From positions 8,301,835-8,365,834 of the forward strand of contig NC_054555.1 of the NCBI RefSeq assembly GCF_017654505.1: a stretch of DNA of 64,000 nucleotides, in the 5' to 3' direction. Source of the stretch: Polyodon spathula. Lineage: Eukaryota; Chordata; Actinopteri; Acipenseriformes; Polyodontidae. The translations under genes were made by a program, and so were the position numbers. Positions 21,047-34,237 of this stretch are shown here, in pieces (positions within the stretch are counted from its first letter, which is position 1; every line of letters starts with the position of its first letter). A model generated the notes under the pieces. It saw nothing but the letters and a program-made list of their open reading frames with translations. It did not search any database and was not told where the DNA came from.

Positions 21047-22339
21047 TAATAATAGCATCAGTAATAAAACAAACTTGAATGAGATACTTGTATCAATTAA
21101 ATATGCGATTAAAACCAAAATTAAAACTGGACAGCATTAAAATGTCAAAAACGAAGTAAGCTAGTATAGATGTGAAAAAATGAATTACTCAAGACAGCCT
21201 GCTTGTTTCAGTTTTGCAGTCTTACATCTCTTATTTACTAAGGGTTTGCTGGTTTGGGTCCCTGTGCACTTTGTGCAAGTCTCAGAGAAGCGACTAATTA
21301 CCTCTGCTGTAGAGAAGATTAAACCAGCACTAATGTTTTATGGAAGTGTTAAAATAAGCCTTTAGCCTGCAATATGTTACTCACACTGCTGCTATTGGGC
21401 TCGGGAGCAGACGGAGCTTACAAAAGATAACAGTCGCGGGGGGTCTGGCAGGGTTCAGTGTAGCAGTGAGGTTAAGGATAAGCTCCAAGTGAAGATCAGC
21501 ATTTTGGCACAGCCAGGATCCAAAACTGCTCTTTCTTGACTGCATGACCCTTCAGCAGGTATCCAATGTGTTAAGAAGTGTTTTGGAAACTACTGTTTTA
21601 AGTTGCTTGGTTTTAGGCTTTAAATATAGTGCTATAAATATACACATTACTAAAACAGGTTATCGACAAAAGAAAATGTATTTATCAGTAGGAGGGCAAT
21701 TTAACAGTTTACATTTATATAATCCAGCTTCATTCAATTAAGATATATAATTATTAACAGTTTCTAATTATTACGTGATTAGCCATAACACAAAGGCATT
21801 TTACCAATTCAGTTTTATGCTGCTAAGAATATTGAATTTTTCATTTTCACTTTTTTTACTGTATGTTAATTTGGGATATGCAAAAAGCTCAAAGAAACAT
21901 ATGTTCCCTGGTATCTTTGCTGTAGGTTACATGGTCCGATTACAACTAGACTACTAAACTGTATTTGACAAGTTGTACAGTAGACATAAATTACTTGTTC
22001 CTAAATCCTCTGTCAAGCAACATGAACCATATATATAGTATTGATTATACAGCTGGTGTTTCATCCCCATGGGATTATAAACAATTGGTACTGTCACTGT
22101 ATTTGGGGTGTGCTGAAACTCATGTTTTCCGAGTAATTATCTTTAAGAAATGTGTTATTAGGCATTAATTAAATATAATAAAACATGTTAATTGCTCAAC
22201 ACAACACAATGCAGCCTCCTTGTTTTCCTTGTTTACATGATTTTTGAGTATCTATACAAATTTGACAGTGTCATTTAATATATAATATAGTCCTGGGCAA
22301 GACGTTACTCTGATAAAAGTCAACAAATAAGTTCACATT

Positions 22340-22600
22340 CAGTTTCCACAGCAGTAGCTCGAGTTAGGTTTAATTCAGTTTTGCAACATCTTCTTGTTGT
22401 CAGTTAACAGCCTTGATACAGCAGTAAAACATGTCAGCACATCAATGAGAGGACAATTTGCTTCCAATCAGCCTTGAAAACACTCAATGCAGACGACTAA
22501 TTACTAATTGATTGTTACTCAGTTGAGAGAAGGGCAGGTTTTCTTGTTTTCAAATCAACACATTAAGTGTACTGCAGGAGATGTCAGTGTTAAAATTTGT
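22340..22600. other. Candidate conserved non-coding block
   Basis: Repeat-free DNA of mixed composition with several TAAT and ATTA cores close together (CTAATTACTAATTGATTG at about 22498). Such clusters suit homeodomain binding and are common in developmental enhancers, but the call is only suggestive. Confidence 0.2.
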
Positions 22601-25358
22601 CGATCAAAGGCCAGGGAGAGGAAGTTAAGTGCAATGTAGATATCTGGCTGTAAAAATGACTTAGAATGTTTACATTTGATAACACAACTCAATCTGACCA
22701 GCTGTTGAAATTTATAACAGGTTGCAAATTAATTTTTCTGGAAATAATGCCTATTGCTTCAGTATGTTATGCTTCCCACCTTTTGACCTTGGAGTGAACA
22801 TGGAAAACAATCTCAGTGAACAGTCAGGATCTGTTGGCAGGGATGGTGCTTTTGCCCTTAGATATTCCGAACTATTCTGCATTGATTCTCCTCTGTTCTG
22901 TACCAGCTGAAAGCTGTTGTGTTTCATTGAAGGGAAGAAGGATTGCTGAAGCTAAGAAAAGAAACATTTCAGGCAATCCTGTCATGCTCCAATGGTCTGC
23001 AGGGTTGAAAACCATCCAACTTTTCTAAGCAATGTTCTACATATGTTCCTTGTACTCCTGTTAGTGTGAGTGCAGGTATTTGAGAGGATGTGGTAATTAA
23101 TAACTCCCTGGAATAGAGCAGTTTGGACTTTGGGCCTTCCAGGTAGTTATAATTGGATTATGTTGAGTTCATCCCTGCAGTCAATTTATATCACACTTAA
23201 GACATGTTTTTTTGGGGGGGGTTTGGTTTTTGGTAGCAGTAAAATTCTCTCTCCTTGGTTCTTTGTTTTAGGCCATATTTCGATTGTCTGTCTTTCCCTT
23301 GCATTTCTTTCCCATGAATTTCAACCACATTGTCTCTTTATCTCTCCTCTCCAGTCCTCTGAGTTTTTTTTTTTGTACTGAAAGATACAAAATAATTATC
23401 ACAAACTAAATTAGAAATGAAATAAATATAAAATTAGTTTATTTAAAAAGGATCTGAGCTGTCATTCACTTTAATTTTAGATTGAGTACATACCTCTTCA
23501 CAAATGAGTTGCGTTGGATCACCTTTATATTTCTTATCCACATTTTACACATTTCATGGTGTCTACAGCAAACATTTGTGTTTTGGAAATTTGGGATTTT
23601 AGGATGTTCCAAAATAATTTTATCATATGGCATTTGAGGATTTGCTTCAATAAACATAACTCCTCTCTATCCTGATAAAATATGTAAACTGGCACAGTAA
23701 ATGACAGAAAATATGAGATTTGACAGTAGGTAAATTGTGTAATGCATACTCAAACAAACTTAATCATTGATTTGTGTTATTGTGTAAAATTTATTCTCCA
23801 GGGTCTTACAATTCTACAAAATTATACCTAATAAGATATGAAGGGGGGATGTTATTGTATCGAACTCGCAGTATAGTCATTTTGTCATAGCTTATTATAT
23901 ACAACTCTTTAATGTGAATTTTGTCCCTCTTTTTAATTAAAATCTGAAGCACATCAGAGGATTTCAATTACTATAGCAAGGCAGGATAGTCTTATAATGC
24001 ATTCTGCAAGATTAAAAGGTTTACAATTGTATGCTCAAAGAGAAATGGTTAGTTTTATTAGGTGTAGACCTCTCTTTAAACACTGATAATCTACTTAATA
24101 TTTTCTGCAAACCGTTTTTGTTTTTTTATTATGTTATATGGAATATTAATTGTTAAATGAAAGACCATTTTTATAAACTTAACTGATAGAGCAGAATTAA
24201 TGATAGAGCCAAGATTAAGGGAAGCCCAGACTTTTACCTAAGGTTTCACAGATGCTAATTAGCACTAATCCTTTATTATCAAATATGACCTTAGTTAAGG
24301 CAGTGTTTAAATTATTATATAGCTGCATCTGATTGAACTCCATGGAATAGAAAATACTAAAAATGCACATTTATCAATTGAGTTGCTTCATTATTTTTCT
24401 GACATGTTATTACTAACAGTACGTAACCTGGGGGTGAATTTATTTCCTTCCATGAGATAACACAGTATGTCTGTCACTCTGCTGTACCCTCCTGCACAAT
24501 ACTAGTAGTATTGCTGACACAAGGTCTGTGAGATGGCCACTAGCTTAATCTGTTTGATAACTATTACAGCATTACTCCCAAGACAGGTGTCTTCTTCCAT
24601 TAGCCATCATTTGTTGGGTTATGACCCATATATCTTATAAATCATAAAATCAAAAATCACAGTGATTGGAGAAGAGTAATGGCAGGGCTGGGTTTGAGAA
24701 GTATTTTTTTTTTTTTTTTTTTTTTTTACCTGATAGGTTGATGGGAACTTGCTGGTAATTGGCTTGTAGATTGACCAATGAATAAATGCACTGTATTAGG
24801 AACTGCATTAATGATACCATAAACTTCTTGACTGAAAACCCCACAAGCTTTATATTCTTGTCTTATTTTCTTGTGTTATTTTCTCAGGCCAGACAAGAGG
24901 TTGCATGGGTTAAAAGTGCAATGGGAAGTGACTGAAGCCAGTTGCACCTAATTTCAAATAACCAAATCGTTATTATAGTCATTCCAGTACAACATATTTA
25001 TATGTGCATGAAATTAGTGGATAAAAAAATAAATTAGCTTCCGTACAGGGTGGTGTGCTTTTATATATCCCTGTATTAAAATAAATAAATAAATAAATAA
25101 TTTGCCTTGATTGCTACAAAACGGATAAGACTACTTAACTTATGTACATATTCAATATGTAAATGTTTAAAAGAGCAATGAGGTTTGAAATGTGCACAAC
25201 ATGATTTATTGATGAATGTACTGCATTGATGTAAACTATTTTGTTTATATTTTAAACACTACTCTCTTAGGATTTTGTAAACAATATTTGTATTAGGGGA
25301 GGTTATTGCACATTTACCTCATATAAGCTTTACTAACTTTTTTTTGTCAGGTTCCTCC

Positions 25359-25359
<1 letters not shown>

Positions 25360-25392
<33 letters not shown>

Positions 25393-25427
25393 TATTATTA
25401 TTATTTATTATTATTATTATTATTACT
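25360..25427. repeat. (TTA)n microsatellite
   Basis: About twenty-two TTA/ATT units with two short interruptions. Confidence 0.95.
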
Positions 25428-26490
25428 TTTTACTTTAATTCAGGGTTTGTAAATTTATTTATTCTTATTGCTTTTTTTTTTTTTTTAATATCTGCATATT
25501 ATACATTAAATTATAAAATACAAGCCATAAGATGCCATAAGATGACCATAACAGTCCATAGCTGAAACTGTTCCACACTAAGTGGCTGCTGAAGCAATGG
25601 AGTGATGAACATATTACAGTATGTTCATAGCAAAAGTGCAGTAAAAACAGTAGCATTTAACACTGTGACCTTTTATAAAGGCATCAGAGGCACAGTTGTG
25701 AATACTGGCTGTCTCTGTATTTCTTTCAGGTGTGAAATGTCTTGAAGCAAAGAGAAAATAATTCAGATCATCTTGATGCACGTTACAAATATTCAACATG
25801 GTGTGGCTGGCTGATTTAACAGAGAGCATTAGGCATAATCTATAACATTACCTATGGTGCTTTATTTACAGTAGGGAGCACCAGTAGATTGAATGATTAA
25901 TGGAAGAAAGACTTTCAAATGAAGAGTTAAGAGTACCAGCAACCACGGCATGGAGCCTCTGTGCTGCCAATTATTAGAAACACTTAAAAAAAAAAACCTG
26001 ACAAGCAGTGGGAGCGTGAAGTATAATTTCATTACAACTTCTCACAGGTTTCAGTACTAATCAACGTTTTACTTAATGTCATGAAGACATTCCTGCATTT
26101 ATTGTTACCTTAAGAAAGTAGATTTTATTAGAAAGAAAAAAAAAATGCAGATTGGGCTCGCTCAAAACTCAAAAATCTGTTAAGGAAAGTTGAAACAGTC
26201 TGTCATTTGAAGTCAATGTCAAAATGATTTCCTATTTATTTATATCTTGTGTCCTTTGTTGCAACCCTTTGTTTTGTCTTTAAATGAGCAGTTCCTGCAT
26301 TATATCTGCTATTATTAGTGACACCCTGATTAATGCATACCTGCAACCTTTCAAATGACTTCTGCCATTGTTATACTATGCTGTATAAGTCATATGTTTA
26401 ATGTGTTATCAAATTAACAAGATACAGCCTACAGTAGTTGTGGGATGGATCATTTGTTGTTGTTCTGAATAGTCTCTTGGTAGGTTTGTA

Positions 26491-26498
26491 TGTTATTA

Positions 26499-26541
<43 letters not shown>
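26491..26541. repeat. (ATT)n microsatellite
   Basis: Nearly perfect ATT units with one ATTT interruption near the left end. Confidence 0.95.
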
Positions 26542-26542
<1 letters not shown>

Positions 26543-27450
26543 ACCAACTCTAATAGTGATGCACTAGAAATAATACAAAACAGAATTCAAAATAATTATG
26601 GACTTCGTAAAATAAGAACAATTCAAATATGTGCGTGGACCTGAACATGTGCCTGGCTTTCTACGATTTTGAGCTTGTCTAGAGGACACTGTCACCTGAC
26701 AGAGAGAGCAGATGGGACCAATAGAGTTGAAAGTTCAAGTGACTTGGAAGGAATGAAGAGGGAGAATGTCTGAATAGCACAGACCCCAGCCAGTGATGCA
26801 GCTTTCAAAAGTTAAGTGAAAAACTTCACACAAACACTCACTATTTACAGGCAGAGCTCTTGCTTTGCCACACAGCTATTCACTCATTAACAAATGCCGC
26901 CCATTTTGTGGAAATAGTTAATACATAATTACCAATTAACAAACTAATTTAAAAGCTATATTAATATACAACCCATCCCTGTAACGTTGCTAAAGTTCAT
27001 TTAAACAACTTAATCCCTTAGCTGACTTTACTAAGTGCCCATTAAACAAACTAAAAAAGTGACCAGAAAATGTGTCTAACAAAAATCACATTCTCGTCAT
27101 TCAACAGTTGTGTCTGCTTTTCTGCTTTAGACAGATGGCAACTCATTCTTTAAAAGAAATGGCTGGGGAGAGTTGACCCTTCAACAGCTCACCTTAAGGA
27201 CATGTATTTCTGTCGAGTATATCATAGATTTTTCAGATTTCATTAAGTTTTACTTATTTGTACCACTCTACAACACATCATCAGTTTGTAGAATTGATCA
27301 AAAGCTATGATTATTTCATTGGAAGACATTGAAAATTGGTTGAAAATTGTATGAAGACTTTTAAAATTGTTATTATAATATAACCGTGCATATCGTCTTG
27401 GGCATTGCTTAGTCACAAACACCTTATTGAAACAAACTGCACTTCTACAA

Positions 27451-28014
27451 CAGAGAGACATAAGTTGAAACGTACAGGGCAGGTTCAGATTGTTGAGTAG
27501 AAGGGAAGATTAAATGGTAAGCCCTGAACATCCACAGACATAACTAATGCAATCCAATAAAGAACAAGCACTGGTTATCTGCCTGTAGGCAGAAAAGAAA
27601 CAAATAAACAGCAATTGACAGTGTGGGACTTTTTCAGCCTGAAAAAAGAACAAGGACCCGGGTCACAAATGTCGTTTAGAAAAAGGGGCATTCAGAACAA
27701 AAAATAGAAGCCACTTTTTTACACAGAGAATTGTGAAGGTCTGGAACCAACTCCCCAGTAATGTGTTGAAGCTGACAACCTGGGATCCTTCAGGAAGCTG
27801 CTTGAGGAGATTTTGGGATTAATAAGCTACTAACAAACAAACGAGCAATATTGGCCGAATGGCCTCCTATCGTTTGTAAAATTTCTTATGTTCTTATATT
27901 CTTAACACAGAGACATACACGGACAGGGCAGGTTCAGATTGTTGAGTAGAAGGGAAGGTTCATCCACAGACATAACTAATGCAATCCAATAAAGAACAAG
28001 CACTGGTTATCTGC
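27451..28014. repeat. Long direct repeats flanking a LINE fragment
   Basis: The sequence at 27451-27582 recurs at 27906-28014: CAGGGCAGGTTCAGATTGTT, GAGTAGAAGGGAAG, then CATCCACAGACATAACTAAT through CACTGGTTATCTGC. The right copy lacks about 22 bp (AAGATTAAATGGTAAGCCCT region). Between them lies the retroelement piece at 27583-27905. This is either an unusually long target-site duplication or a local duplication with a later insertion. Confidence 0.8.
27583..27905 (+). mobile_element. Non-LTR retrotransposon 3' end with TTCTTATG-type tail
   Basis: It carries remnants of a C-terminal reverse-transcriptase coding end (a NRTRTRGHK-like stretch, then an LVKVWNQLP-like stretch near 27730). It ends GGCCGAATGGCCTCCTATCG and the tail TTTCTTATGTTCTTATATTC. 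This end is a common dispersed repeat of fishes and some other vertebrates. Only about 320 bp is present and the frame is broken. Confidence 0.65.
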
Positions 28015-28330
28015 TGAATATTTGATGCCGCTATTAGGCGACAACCTAATAACTTACCGCTGACCAAAATTCAATGGTGCTTTCGATTGGGGAAATGCTT
28101 GCTTCAGCGAATATATCTGTGAATATCTTTCTTTCATTAAGGTGAGGAATGAGTTCTCTAGTATGAGTAAAGGCAGCAGAATTTATTTCTGTTTCCGATC
28201 TAACCCGTGAGGCAATGAAAACATATGGTGGTTTATTGCACTTGACACTGATGCATATGGGAATTGAGAATACAAAGGGATTGGGGAGGGAATATAATGA
28301 TCTTTCAAGTATAGGAATGAGTTCTCTATA

Positions 28331-28332
<2 letters not shown>

Positions 28333-28398
<66 letters not shown>
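28333..28398. repeat. (TA)n microsatellite
   Basis: About thirty-three perfect TA units. The IYIYIY frames across it on both strands are not genes. Confidence 0.97.
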
Positions 28399-28402
<4 letters not shown>

Positions 28403-31400
28403 AATATAATGTAGAATGGTTACCACCTGAAAAACAAGGTGACTTTTTGTTTGAATCTAAGATTGAACCACACGCTGGTATGTATGGGATCTTGTTAAGG
28501 CATTTCTTATAACTTTGAACACTGGTTTCTTCAGGGGATATAAAAAAATACTATTGATTTTATTTTTGCTGCCAAAGAAGCAATTCCACATCCCCTGAGT
28601 GCTTAATATAGTGTCACCATTGTTTATATTTCTACTAGTAAACTATTGGTTCTTGAATTCAACAGTGGTTCGCTGGCATTGATTTTTTTTAAGTGTGTGT
28701 CTCATTTAGAGGGATTTGCTGTTGGGCCTGTAAAAGGAAAGCAATACTAATATTAATACATTAATATTAATCAAATTGAAAAACAAAAAAAAATCAAGTA
28801 AGAAACTATGGAGCGAACTCTTGATGTACAGACGTGAATCCAATGTGATTCAATCCATCCTGTACAAAGATACGGTCATATATACTGTATTTTAGGGTGC
28901 TGTATTTTCAGCCCATTTAAGGGTAGAGCAGCCAGAAAGCCCACTAGAAGTGACAATCAGTTCTAATTGTTTTTTTTTTTTTTATTGTACTGCACGGCCG
29001 AAATGCTAGAATAAGCTTTTAAATGATATACATATGTAAGTCAGTGTGTTATCCAATTAAATTAGTGTTCTGAAAGTCATTAGGCAATTTCACTGTCATC
29101 CTTTGCCTGATTTAGTCCTATTAACTTAACTCATCATTCAAACACTATTGCGCCTCTGCTGAGTGATAGTCAGGGCACACAGGTGAACATCTCAGCTGTA
29201 CTATGGATAGTCGACCCCATTAGCCTGAAAAACAATTTGCCCAAATCAAAAGAGAACTTAAAAGGGGGAGGTAAGGGACCGACACTTCCAGCACTGCCAG
29301 TAGAAATGTCATATATTATCATCCCAGACATAAACATGTAGTGCATGCAGGTGCCAGATTTATTATGGTGAGTCAATTAAAATAACTCTAAATTTTCCCT
29401 TTTACTTGTCCTTATAATGTGGCTTTCAAATATTTCATTTGGTTGCTGAAAATGTATGTGTAATGTGTGTTTTCATATGTCCATACTTGACCTTTTAAAA
29501 AAAGAGCAATATCTTTGAATAAACTCTAAAAAGTACAGAGGCATGCATATTCTCATTAGCCAGCAGTTCTGAATATATTAAATAAAAAAAATACAAAAAA
29601 TTAACTTTATCCTCCATTTTACCATGGCTTATGGAAAATGTAAAGGATAAGAGAATATCTAATTTTAAGTCTTTCCCTGTCTGATTTAAGTATTTTACTT
29701 TCTGCGCCTTGGCTCAGACAAAACCTTCATCTAAACTATGGTATCCTAAATTGGTCTGTGTTTTTAGGAGGCAAAAGAAAATGGGTTCCTATTTTGTTTG
29801 ATTAAGTGAAATTCAAGTATCATGCTGGATTCTTAAAGAATGGAAGAGAAGGAGTGTCAGTCAAGTTGGAGTTGATATTCCAGAACTATTAGGAAAAAGA
29901 TGTTGAATGTCACTGTACATGGTACTAATGCCTCTTTTTCCATTGTACAACTGAGCCACGCCAGGGCTGTACTGAGCCCTCACGGTGTGGTTAAGGAGTG
30001 TCTGGGTTGTTTTTGCACTGCAGAGCCGAGCCATGCTACTGACGTCACACTCAACAACAGTTGTTATTAATTAACTCAGTTTGCCAAAAGATGTGCAAAC
30101 AAATGATGTTCAAAAATGAATAGACCAATGGGGCAGCTGTATCTTGTGTCACTATATTTTGCAAATATATTCGGGAATTTCTTTATAATCCACAAATTTT
30201 ACTGATTATAGTGACTTAATAAAGTTTAGTTAGTTCTGTTGAAGGGGGAAAAAAAGAAGGTTTTAAAAATATGATTTGCCAAAGATATTCCGTTTTAAGG
30301 ATAGTTGTTGTTTTTTTCAAGAGTTGTTTTTTGTTTGGGTGCTTTAAAAAAGAAGATGCACGAGAGCCGTAGTTGGGCGTATGATACAGCTATATTTTGT
30401 TTTTAACTATATTTTTGTAAATAAATTATGTCTTTTTTCATTATATTAATATAATAAAGGTCAAGGATGAGACATTTGGTAGAATTTTGTGTTTTTGAGT
30501 GTGTGAGTTAAGTGTACTGTACCCACGGTTTATGCTTCAAATCCTCAGAAATTCAGGCATAAACTTTTTCATTTCTGACGCTCATGACTCCAGATCTTTT
30601 TTGAACACATCTATCTGTCCACAGATAAACTAGAGCCTGCACTTCCTCAGCATCCCAAGGCTGTACACCCCCCACACAGAAATGAAATATAATCTAACAG
30701 CAACATTCATGTAATGAATTGACCCGATGGCTTTGGGATCATTGCTGTGTAAAGTCTTAGTGTTGTTTGGAAATAAATATTTCTGAATGTGCTGTGGTCT
30801 CCATAAAACCATCTTGACCTCCCCGACTCCAACCCCCCCCCCCCCAGGGCTCCTTGGCACCAAGTTTGGGAACCACAGCAGAACACATACAACTCTAATG
30901 TACTGATGTACTCGACATTTTTCACTCAGTGGTTTGTGTTGAGCTTGAACGCATTGTAGTCTGCACAGTATATTTTTTCTAAGAAGAACTCTACAGTAGG
31001 CAAGGGATATGTTTCTTCTTTTTAAAAGCACTCTGTAGGGATGTATTTATTTATTTATTTATTTTTAATCTGATATCTGAATTGTACTAGCCATTTCTGT
31101 GAGCAACAGGGATAAATCGCGATTTTGTTTCCATAAAGTCTGTCATGATTTGATTCTAGTCCAATGAATAAATGACAATAAAAAATAAATGATTACATAC
31201 ATATGTAAGTAAATAATTAATAAGATGCTGTGCTCACGTGAATTTTCAGCTCTATAGCTACTGTAATACTCTGTCAAGTTATAGCTCTGTAGTAAGCCAA
31301 ATTAGAAAGTGCACATCTTCATAGGGCCATTGAACTTTACACAGCTGTCAAACAATTTCTAGGGAGAACCCTGCTATGACCTATGAGAGATGAGCAAGCA

Positions 31401-31637
31401 AACGGCAGGTCTGATAAAGACAGGCAAGTGACCTGTTAGTTGTGAACTAAACCATTCCCCAGCCTATCAGAGGTTTATACATTATTCAAGTGGCTCATCA
31501 CTCAACATGATTATTTGTCATCCAAATATGAATAATAAATATTTAGTTCGGCTTAGCTCAGAATTCTATTTATATGCACAACGTTATTTATTGTTGAAGG
31601 AACGAGACCGCAGGCTTTCAGCCTTACTTTACATAGG

Positions 31638-31640
<3 letters not shown>

Positions 31641-31707
<67 letters not shown>
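31641..31707. repeat. (TTA)n microsatellite
   Basis: About twenty-two perfect TTA/ATT units. Confidence 0.97.
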
Positions 31708-31709
<2 letters not shown>

Positions 31710-33559
31710 AAGAACAGGGGAATCATTCCTCTTGAAATAATTGATTATTTGTCCAGTGGAGTAAATAATGGATATCTGCATCTGCAGCTCAATATTTACT
31801 ACAAAAGAGAAAAACTACTGATTTTAATAAGTACCTCCCACTGTGTTGTCCCGCTCCTTTGTTTATATGTGCTAGCAGATCCCACCGTTATAGAAAAAAA
31901 AAACAGGACAGGTACAGAAATTAAAGCACATCTTTTCTTTCCAGCTAAATATTGTAAGTGACCAGAAAGAAACACCTCTCAGCGACGAAGGCTTTTTGTA
32001 AAATATCTTCTGCATTGTGTAATACAAACCATCAATTAATTTTATTAGAATTCATAATGACAGTGCTGCAGAGTCTGATTCATCTGTCCTCTGTACTGTA
32101 CTCTTTCTTCCCCTGTTTTTGAGATTTTTGAGGTGTGGGAGCACCAGCACTCTGCTATAGCGAATGTCAATGCACTTTAGAAGATTATATGATATGCACA
32201 ATCTATTCCCTATGTTAGATTACTTGTTACGCCCTTGGTAAAGCTGGTTCAATATCAGTGTCGTTATTGTTAATATATACCTTATGCCACTAAAGTTCTG
32301 ACAACATCAGTGGCCCAAGGGTGCGAAGTATGCTAACAAAACTAAAGGTGTTGTTTTGTTGTCATAAGGGACTGAGACCATATGTTAACTGTGACACAGT
32401 GGTAACCAATAACAATCACAGTTTGAATCTTCACAATAGGAGGTAACATGATTTATCACGTAGGATGTGTCACCACACGTTACATATGTATACACTGTGA
32501 ACGATGGAACACAACACCATGATTTATTATTATTTTTTAAATTCTGTAAACCTGTGGCAAATCACATTAAGATGGTTTCAAAGTTTAGGTCATGAAGTTC
32601 AATGAAAAGTTTACTCTGTTCTCTTTTTTTCCTTTAAAAACCTCAACCTAGAGATTAGCTAATCCAAAATGCGGTAACATTTATTTTCTATACGTTATCA
32701 TGTGTTTCCAGTGCTTTCATCTTGCTCTTTTATTTTATGGTACATTGTCATACAGTCCTACAGTACATGCTCATAAGGGCAACTGTATCTTCAGAACAGT
32801 TTGTTGAAAAGCAATGTAGACTTTTATTATGAGCTGTCTCTTTGATAAATGAAATGTTCAAGTCCCATGGACAACCAATAATACCTTCTCATCCTCACTG
32901 CGTAAAAACTGGATTCAACCATTGTTCTTTCTCTATAGATGTAATTTGCTTATGACACTGGGTGAGGTGTATCATTTATATCAATCATATTCCATCCATA
33001 AAAGGCATTTTTGTCCACATAGGCAATGCTTGGCATTGTGTCCACATCAATAGCTGCTTGACAAAAAGCATGTTGTCTGCAGGAAGTAACTACATACAAT
33101 CTATATACACACAGTGAAAATATTCACTTTAAGTAAGGTGTTCTGTATATGTGGAAGGAGATATGGCAAACTAATGCAAAGACAACTGACCATATCCAAA
33201 GACCATGCCAACACAACAACATATATACATATATGTACGTGAACAAATAGACAAAACCAGAAGACAGAAACAAAAATAATGAGAGAATTGAGTATCAGTT
33301 ATATTTTAGCTTTTTGAAATCAGAGCAACTGAGATAATAGTAGCAAGTTAATATTGTTCATCATGAACTTAATTAAAATCTGAATGGTGTTATTTATATG
33401 TGCCATATACAATCAACTTCATAAAAGCATCACTGGATACAATTAAGCAGCATCCATAAAATCTCAGAGCCTTCATATTCAACATTGAGAAACCTTGCTC
33501 TTTGTTTTTTTTTTTTTAATTGAAAAGAACTTTTCACTTATCCATCACTCACAGTGCTG

Positions 33560-33860
33560 CACAGAAACAGGTCTCTCTGACCTAAGCAGCGTGTTTACAC
33601 TGAAAGTGCTTGGTATTGGATGTGACAATGTCACCATTAGGTCACTCGAAAGTCAATACGATTGCCACAGTCTGTCAAATGATATTTAACAATATGCCGT
33701 GAAGGCACTGCTGCCCAGAACCTCCATTAGCTTTTGATTTATTATCCGTTATGCAACTTATCAACATGCCGCATGCTTTTATGAGGACACAGAAAGGAAA
33801 GTAACAATTTCCCCTCCAGGCATGTGTCCGTTTTCTCTTCAGGTTGGCTAATGTGGCCAC
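33560..33860. other. Candidate conserved non-coding block
   Basis: Mixed-composition DNA free of simple repeats and transposon motifs, between AT-rich segments. Short frames on each strand are unsupported. Conservation cannot be judged from this window. Confidence 0.2.
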
Positions 33861-34237
33861 TTTCAACTTTCACTCAATAAAATGCAGGAGCAAGACATCT
33901 GCATTGGAGAACCAAAGGAGAAATAATCATGGGCACTTGATAGTGTATTGACAGTCAGATCATTCTAAAAACTGCTGGGCAACAAAAGAAAAATCACAAT
34001 TTGTTTTATTTTGTTTACTTTATTCTTCCAGTATCTATAGGTCAGACTTAACTGTTTTTAATTCACTTGTTAGTGTGGGGGACCAGAATTACACACCATT
34101 GTGACTGTCATGTCTTGACTCAGGTTAGCTCACAACTCACCAGCCTGTGTGCTGATATGCACCCCTGCCACCCAGCAAGCATATTACTGCTTCCTGCTTC
34201 TGAAATACAAGGGTCACGGAGGATTTGGCTTGACAAC

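Larger units (their letters stand above)
20693..27450. other. Long gene-free stretch
   Basis: No coding region recognised. It holds a SINE fragment (20940-21046), a GC-richer block at about 21390-21530, a homeodomain-site-rich block at about 22340-22600, a poly(T) at 24703-24727, an (AAAT)n run at about 25080-25100, and (TTA)n at 25360-25427 and 26491-26541. Confidence 0.55.
28015..34237. other. Gene-free stretch with microsatellites
   Basis: No gene recognised. It holds (TA)n at 28333-28398 with small local duplications beside it (AGGAATGAGTTCTCTA at about 28143 and 28313), a C-run near 30833-30845, (TTA)n at 31641-31707, and higher-complexity blocks at about 31350-31500 and 33560-33860. 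The minus frame at 30630-31031 has no recognisable domain. Confidence 0.55.

Noticed and set aside
28046..28426. 126-codon minus-strand frame
   Set aside because: A large part is the (TA)n microsatellite read as IYIYIY; the rest has no recognisable domain.
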